In this document: piece by piece, positions 58,875 through 64,000 of the stretch | How positions within the stretch are numbered: position 1 is the first letter of the stretch | How the letters are laid out: every line of letters starts with the position of its first letter | Assembly (NCBI GenBank): GCA_949372605.1 | Contig: CASIAE010000004.1 | Coordinates: 1-64,000 of the forward strand | Reading direction: 5' to 3' | Origin: an uncultured Flavobacteriaceae bacterium | GTDB taxonomy: Bacteria > Bacteroidota > Bacteroidia > Flavobacteriales > Flavobacteriaceae | Length of the DNA stretch: 64,000 bases | Translations under genes and position numbers: made by a program | The notes under the pieces: model-generated | What the model was told of the DNA's origin: nothing | The model's database searches: none | What the model saw: only the letters and a program-made list of their open reading frames with translations

Positions 58875-59933
58875 TCATTTTGTTAAATTTTTCGATGTTG
58901 CTAATGCAATCACTCTACCACTATCACCTACGGCATTGTAAAAATGGTAGACAATATCCTTCCATTTTATTACCCAAGGCTTGTGTGCGTATTTATTATC
59001 AAAATTTTCAGATGGTGCTATTAAGTCTTCTCCATCCCAATCTGTCCAATTTATTAAATCGTATGAGCAGGCAAATCTTTCAAAAGCACCGGGTTTCCAA
59101 AACGCCCCAAAATAAAACATTACGTAAATATCACCGATTTTTGTAATCTGTGCATCACCACAAATGCCTTTTCCTCTCGTGACAACAGGGTTTTCTCCAT
59201 ATCGTTTCCACGCAATCATATCGTCAGATACTGCCATTGCAATGCTTTCGTAGTCGGTAGTATCTCCCTTAGCGTTATAATACATAACGAAGGGATGTCC
59301 TGTATGTTTGCTACTATCGCGAATGACTAAGCTTTTGTAGATGGTTTTGTTCTCAAACCAACGAACATCTTCATCTTCGGGAGATAAAATAGGAGAATTA
59401 TTTGTATTCCATTCGTCAGCTTCGGTTAAAGTAGTGGAATTTGCCAAGCCAATTTTTAATGTGCCGGTCTCATATCCTGCCGCGTTTCCTCCCAAGTAGG
59501 TCATCCAGTATTTGTCTTGATAATTTTCTACTGAATAATCACCACCCCAATCGGTGCTAATAAGTGACACGTATCCAGCTTTTTGGTTGGCATCCCATGT
59601 ATTTTCTGTAAACGACAATATTTTTCCTTTCGATTTCCAATTGAGCAAATCATCACTTACTGATAACCAAGTTTCATAACCTTGACCATCAAAAACAATG
59701 TAAGTCATATACCAGAGGTCATTTTCGCGAAAGATGGTTGGACTGTCAACCATCTTTGTCGAATCAGGATGTTGAACAACGACTCCATATTTAAATGGAG
59801 TTTTAATCTCATTGAAAACTGCCTCCATTTCTTCTTGAAGTACTAACTTATTTATTGAAGTATCTATTTGATTGCAACTAAATAATAATATTACTGTCAT
59901 TGAAATTAAGGATAGATTGAATATTGTTTTCAT
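58875..59933 (-). CDS. GH43/GH117-like five-bladed propeller glycosidase lipoprotein
   Basis: 352 residues, lipobox LLFSC. Propeller repeats: MVDSPTIFRENDLWYMTYIV, WLSVSDDLLNWKSKG, YWMTYLGGNAAGYETGTLKI, VMYYNAKGD, KIGDIYVMFYFGAFW and HKPWVIKWKDIVYHFYNA, each followed by a hydrophobic strand as in GH43, GH117 and GH130. The acids DS in the first blade and a Glu in GYET could be catalytic. Substrate unknown. It is flanked by direct repeats. Confidence 0.75.
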   Translation of the reverse strand: MKTIFNLSLISMTVILLFSCNQIDTSINKLVLQEEMEAVFNEIKTPFKYGVVVQHPDSTKMVDSPTIFRENDLWYMTYIVFDGQGYETWLSVSDDLLNWKSKGKILSFTENTWDANQKAGYVSLISTDWGGDYSVENYQDKYWMTYLGGNAAGYETGTLKIGLANSTTLTEADEWNTNNSPILSPEDEDVRWFENKTIYKSLVIRDSSKHTGHPFVMYYNAKGDTTDYESIAMAVSDDMIAWKRYGENPVVTRGKGICGDAQITKIGDIYVMFYFGAFWKPGAFERFACSYDLINWTDWDGEDLIAPSENFDNKYAHKPWVIKWKDIVYHFYNAVGDSGRVIALATSKNLTK

Positions 59934-60140
59934 GTTTACAGTAATTAATACACTTCAAAATTATATAAAAAATAAAGAGTGGGGCTTAATTCTAGAAAAG
60001 ATGCAAAGCACACCACCTATTCCAGAAAATGAGTATTAAACTTAAAAGACCTTAACTGGCTCTCTACTGTCAGTTAATAGACAGTTGAAACCCCAAAAAA
60101 TCCAACCTAAAACTCTCAATTCAACACCCCACCCCTTCAA
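59934..60140. other. Upstream region of the glycosidase gene, no gene seen
   Basis: AT-rich stretch before the repeats; no coherent frame or RNA gene. Confidence 0.4.
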
Positions 60141-60202
60141 AATAATTCTATTTTCCTTTTGGGGATACGCTGGTGAAATGGGTGTATAGACTAATTCCTG
60201 CT
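60141..60202 (+). repeat. 62-bp direct repeat, copy B
   Basis: Second copy (see 58764-58825). It is directly followed by the 34-bp repeat copy 2. Confidence 0.75.
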
Positions 60203-60236
60203 CAACCCAAGTTTAAAATATTTATTATATTTAAAT
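60203..60236 (+). repeat. 34-bp upstream repeat, copy 2
   Basis: Matches 48975-49008 at 32 of 34 bases. Ends about 100 bases before the ECF sigma gene. Confidence 0.65.
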
Positions 60237-60339
60237 TATTAAAACCCACTAGTAAGTTTTGAGAATATTATTCTTACTTACATATTAAAAATAAATATTG
60301 ATTTTTTCTGTGAGTTTAGATGTTTTTTAAAATGTAAAC

Positions 60340-60901
60340 TTGAGTAAAAAAAACAAAATACTACATATCGATAATGAACAACATCTAAAAAAAACCTTTG
60401 TAAGCATCTATGAAGAGAATTTTGAAAGATTGATTCGTTATGCTTTCTCTATAACTAAAGAAAGGGGCTTAGCTGAGGATGTAGTTTCCGAAGTTTTTAC
60501 CAATTTATGGGATAAAAGACACCGGCTAAATAAAATAAGAGAGATAAAATTTTATCTTAATACATCGGTAAGAAACCAAGCCATTAATATAATAACAAAG
60601 AACGCTAAACTACCCGTATCAAAAATAAGTAATGAATTTATAGATTATAATACCCCCATAGACATTATTGATCCTGAAAAGTTATTAATGGGAAAAGAAT
60701 TAGAAGAAATAGTCTCTAAAATGGTTTCTAACTTACCTCCTCAAGCAGGCTAAAGTTTATAATTTATCCCGAAATGAAAAATCCAATGAACAGATTTCAA
60801 TTGAAATGAGAATCTCAAAGAGAACGGTAGAAAACCATCTTTACAGTGGATTAAAAAAACTTAAAGAAGCAATGAGTAAATATTTTGAATCAGAAGATTG
60901 A
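60340..60901 (+). pseudogene. ECF sigma factor (FecI-like), frameshifted
   Basis: A 186-residue sigma-70 ECF protein if one base is removed near 60747-60750. Start TTG 60340. Region 2: FVSIYEENFERLIRYAFSIT, then GLAEDVVSEVFTNLWDKRHRL. The frame stops at LPPQAG-TAA where ECF factors read LPPQxRxVF; skipping one G in GGCTAA resumes as AKVYNLSRNEKSNEQISIEM with region 4 KRTVENHLYSGLKKLKEAMS. It is upstream of the FecR and SusC genes that it would control. Region 4 carries -35 recognition, so the truncated protein would not work. Confidence 0.85.
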
Positions 60902-61205
60902 ATATTCATTTAAAAATGGTCAATTTTTTAGGGTTAAATATTTAAAGTCCATTTCCTGTTTTCTGAAGATCATTTTCATTAAGCACCCTCATGTTTCAAA
61001 AATTAATAAGCAATTGTTTTAATCATTTGTATCAAACGATTAAAGAATTTAACAACCACAAGACTAAACATATTTCAATAAAATCAACTTTTTTATGTTA
61101 TTTTTTTATTAAAAACAATGTATTTATGATTTTTTCGTAAATATGTGATGGGCACTAAGTATTTAAGAACAAAAAAGACTCTATATAATTAACAGATAAA
61201 GCTAA
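60902..61205. other. Gap before fecR
   Basis: AT-rich, no gene or hairpin recognised. It probably holds the leader of fecR. Confidence 0.4.
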
Positions 61206-62375
61206 ATGGAAAAACTTCTTTATAAATATCTTAACAACAAGCTGACTGAAGATGAAGTTAAAGAACTTCAAGCATGGCTAAAAAAGGATAAGGATAACCT
61301 TAGGGTTTTTGAGAATATCGTTGGAGATTGGAATTTATCGAACAATTACATTGATAATACCAAAGAAAAAGTCCTTTCTCAAATTCTAAGTCAAAACAAA
61401 TCAATTGCTAAAGAGACATCTATTCATAGAACGTTATGGAGCGGGGCTGCTAAAAAAATTGCCATAGCTGCAGCAGCTGTAATTGCCTTGTCTGTTTTGA
61501 ACTTATATGATTTTGGTTTTAATAGTGATGAAAGCTCGGTTGTTGACACTTTTCAGGCGATTGAATCCGGAAAATCTAAGGCAATACTTACACTTGATAA
61601 TGGTAAAAAAATAGATTTAGTAGAAGAGCAAAACCTCAATTTGGAATCGGACGGAACTACCATTATTGGGGGAGGAAATTCCATCACTTACTTCAATAAA
61701 ACATCTGACTCAAAAAAACAAAAATACAATTCACTAAAAACACCTCGAGGGGGGGAATTTTTTATTACCCTATCAGATAGCACCAAAGTTTGGTTAAATG
61801 CTGAATCCGAGCTCAAATATCCTCTGGTTTTTTTAGGGGATAAAAGAACAGTTGAGTTGAAGGGTGAAGCCTTTTTTGAGGTGGCCCCCAATCAAAATAT
61901 ACCATTTCAAGTTGTTTCTGGGGATCAAATTATCGAGGTACTTGGAACATCATTCAATGTTTCTTCCTATCAAGATGACACAGAAGTGGTTACCACCCTT
62001 ATTGAGGGAAAGGTTAAAGTAAATCAAAAATTTGGAGACAAAAAAAGTATTATTCTATCTCCTAATGAACAGAGTATATTAAATAAGGAAACCCTTAAAA
62101 TAGAGAGTTTTAAAATTGATCCAGCTCATTTTACATCATGGAAGTCAGGGAAATTTTATTTCCGACAACAGAAATTGAAAGATATTACCAAAGTATTATC
62201 TAGGTGGTATGATGTAGAAATCTTCTTTGTTGATTCTGCTTCAGAAAATAAACGATTTACGGGTAGATTTAAGAGGTATGAAAATTTTGATCATGTTCGA
62301 TCAATAATTGAATTAACTGAAGAAGTAACTTTTGTCAAAAAAGGGAAAACAGTAATAATTAAGCAACGAAAATAA
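61206..62375 (+). CDS. FecR family anti-sigma factor
   Basis: 389 residues. N-terminal cytoplasmic anti-sigma part (LTEDEVKELQAWLKKD), one membrane helix (about 92-103, AAAAVIALSVLNLY), FecR domain (TPRGGEFFITLSDSTKVWLN, LKGEAFFEVAP, VLGTSFNVSSYQDD), and C-terminal DUF4974 (FRQQKLKDITKVLSRWYDVE). It holds the ECF sigma until the SusC partner signals ligand. The STN domain in the next gene is the other half of this signalling. Confidence 0.93.
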   Translation: MEKLLYKYLNNKLTEDEVKELQAWLKKDKDNLRVFENIVGDWNLSNNYIDNTKEKVLSQILSQNKSIAKETSIHRTLWSGAAKKIAIAAAAVIALSVLNLYDFGFNSDESSVVDTFQAIESGKSKAILTLDNGKKIDLVEEQNLNLESDGTTIIGGGNSITYFNKTSDSKKQKYNSLKTPRGGEFFITLSDSTKVWLNAESELKYPLVFLGDKRTVELKGEAFFEVAPNQNIPFQVVSGDQIIEVLGTSFNVSSYQDDTEVVTTLIEGKVKVNQKFGDKKSIILSPNEQSILNKETLKIESFKIDPAHFTSWKSGKFYFRQQKLKDITKVLSRWYDVEIFFVDSASENKRFTGRFKRYENFDHVRSIIELTEEVTFVKKGKTVIIKQRK

Positions 62376-62397
62376 TTTTTAAATAAGTGTAAAAAAA

Positions 62398-62419
62398 AGG
62401 GAATGGTGGAACATTCCCT
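62398..62419 (+). promoter_or_regulatory. Hairpin between fecR and susC
   Basis: AGGGAATG (62398-62405) pairs with CATTCCCT (62412-62419), loop GTGGAA. No T-run follows, so it is not a standard terminator. It may attenuate, process or stabilise mRNA. Confidence 0.45.
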
Positions 62420-62475
62420 CTCAAATCTAGTACAATGCCTATTAAAACAATGTTTAACTAAACAAATCAAATTTA

Positions 62476-64000
62476 TGAAAAAGTATGATGCCCTGAATAT
62501 TTTCGGGCGAAAAAATTTAATCCAAATTATGCGATTATCTGTAGTCTTCTATTTTTTTTCAATTACCCCCGCTATTAGCGCTTACTCTCAGACAGAATTA
62601 ACAATTCGCTTGAGCAACGTTGAAGTGGGACAGGTGATTGATGAAATTATGAATCAAAGCGAATATGATTTCTTTTATAGCTCTGAATTATTTGCAGGTT
62701 TACCAAAGGTAACGATCAATTTAGAAAAAGTATTTCTTGATAAAATCTTGAGAAATATTTTACCAAATAATTTCATTTTTGAAATTCGTGACAAAGAGGT
62801 CATAATCAAGAAAAATCCAAAAAACCTTTCACCTAATTCAATTGAGGTAAACCAAGAAGAACAAAAAAGAACAATCAGTGGAACGATTTCTGATTCTGAT
62901 GGTAGCCCTCTACCAGGGGCATCTATTTTGGAAGTGGGTACAGAAAATGGAACAACTTCAGATTTTGACGGAAAATTTACAATGCAATTAGAAAATGAAG
63001 ACGCAGTGTTGGAAGCTTCATTTATTGGTTTTGAAACGACTGAGCTTATTGTAGGATCATCTGATAATGTGAGTATTTCCATGAATGCTGAAGATTCGTT
63101 TTTGAATGAAGTTGTAATTACATCTTTGGGGATTTCTAGAGAAAAAAAATCACTTGGATATGCTGTAACTACAGTTGATGGAGATAATGTTAATACAATT
63201 AAGGATAATAACTTAGCAAGTTCACTTACGGGTAAAGTTGCAGGATTGCAGATAACAGGAGCAGGATCTATGGGTTCTGGTTCAAGAATCACAATACGTG
63301 GTAACAATTCGTTAGGCGGAAATTCTCAGGCACTTATTGTTGTGGATGGTATGCCTATCAATTCTTCTTTACCATTGAGTAGGGAGGGTAATCAGAGAGA
63401 GCGTGGAGCTAATGATTCAGGTGGACAACCAAGCTTCGAGCCGAGTATTTCTGGTGGTGGTATTACTGATATTAACCCAGATGATGTTGAAACTATCTCT
63501 GTACTTAGGGGACCCAGTGCAGCAGCACTTTATGGTTCAAGAGCTGGTAATGGAGTAATACTTATTACAACAAAAAAGGGTTCGCGCGATAATAAAATTG
63601 GGGTAACATTAAAAACAAACCTATATGCAGATACTCCTATGTTTTTACCAGATTTTCAAAATCAATATGGTCAAGGTTCATTGGGGGCTCCAAATTTAGA
63701 TCGCTCCGCCGGCACCTGGGTTGCTGAGTCATGGGGAGGGAAACTAGATGGTTCTCAGCAACCATACTATGATGGGACAACAAAACCCTATAGCGCACAA
63801 CCAAATAACGTTGAAAACTTTTTTAGAACAGGAATGCGAGCAATTACAACTCTTTCTGTTGACAAAGGATCAGATGCTGGCTCTATTCGATTTTCTTACA
63901 CCAATAACTCTTCCGAATCAATTGTAGAAAATTCGGATTTAAACAGCCATAATTTTAATTTAAGGGCAGTAGCCAATGTTTCTGATAAATTAACTCTTGA
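62476..64000 (+). CDS. SusC/RagA-family TonB receptor with STN domain (3' end outside window)
   Basis: At least 508 residues. Signal with AYSQ, then an STN domain (about 42-110, LTIRLSNVEVGQVIDEIM) that talks to FecR, a carboxypeptidase-like domain (ISGTISDSDGSPLPGASI, then TSDFDGKFTMQLE), TonB box-like EVVIT, and plug (SLTGKVAGLQITGAGSMGSG, then ALIVVDGMPINSS, then AALYGSRAGNGVILITTKKG). It imports oligosaccharides bound by a SusD partner, expected beyond the window. The opposite-strand frame 62675-63307 is a shadow. Confidence 0.95.

Noticed and set aside
48769..60018. GTGGTGTGCTTT at 48.77 kb and its inverse at 60.01 kb
   Set aside because: Twelve bases in opposite orientation are too short to support a repeat.

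Overview
The window comes from a marine, gliding member of the Bacteroidota, most likely Flavobacteriaceae. The evidence is the AT-rich DNA, the short AtpC, the gldE-gldD gliding genes, DUF2490 and DUF3078 proteins, SusC/FecR-type systems, many outer-membrane lipoproteins, several TTG starts and almost no Shine-Dalgarno sequences. Species cannot be named from sequence alone.

Layout. 1-12.7 kb is mostly core genome: atpD-atpC, a TonB receptor, recX, a GH95 fucosidase lipoprotein, RNase G with a 29-residue basic protein and HU, then mutY and ssb-gldE-gldD. 12.7-20.1 kb alternates decayed DNA with working genes: M16 peptidase pair, BASS transporter, thiolase, SET-domain protein, and a wrecked DUF2490 gene. 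20.2-27.6 kb carries a 3-oxoacid CoA-transferase, a family 9 glycosyltransferase, a sugar-isomerase cupin, a Gfo/Idh/MocA oxidoreductase and tagaturonate reductase. 27.7-36.5 kb holds a tRNA-Arg(CCT), an SGNH hydrolase, a ThuA gene killed by two in-frame stops, an MFS sugar transporter, a DUF1080 protein, an arsenate-reductase/phosphatase homologue and a frameshifted NADP-dependent oxidoreductase.

36.5-48.2 kb is a polysaccharide region: GH28 polygalacturonase-like enzyme, sugar/nucleoside MFS permease, a truncated Gfo/Idh gene, a PHP-domain lipoprotein, a sulfatase fused to a GH78 rhamnosidase, and a second sulfatase. The GH28 enzyme fits with tagaturonate reductase (pectin/galacturonate), and the sulfatase-rhamnosidase fusion suggests sulfated, rhamnose-rich algal glycan such as ulvan. 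49.1-57.9 kb holds a PQQ-type dehydrogenase with an inserted cytochrome c, then a probable sialic-acid (or related nonulosonic acid) module: five-Asp-box sialidase, N-acetylneuraminate-lyase-like aldolase, SSS symporter, an aberrant Nramp-like protein and NagB. 58.7-60.2 kb is a propeller glycosidase flanked by 62-bp direct repeats. The window ends in an ECF sigma / FecR / SusC cascade whose sigma gene is frameshifted and whose SusC gene runs off the end.

A striking feature is the density of broken accessory genes between 29.7 and 60.9 kb: two nonsense codons, at least seven one-base frameshifts (six of them apparent insertions in or beside short base runs) and one truncation, while housekeeping genes are intact. 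This is either real decay of glycan-use genes or a base-run error pattern in the assembly; reads would decide.
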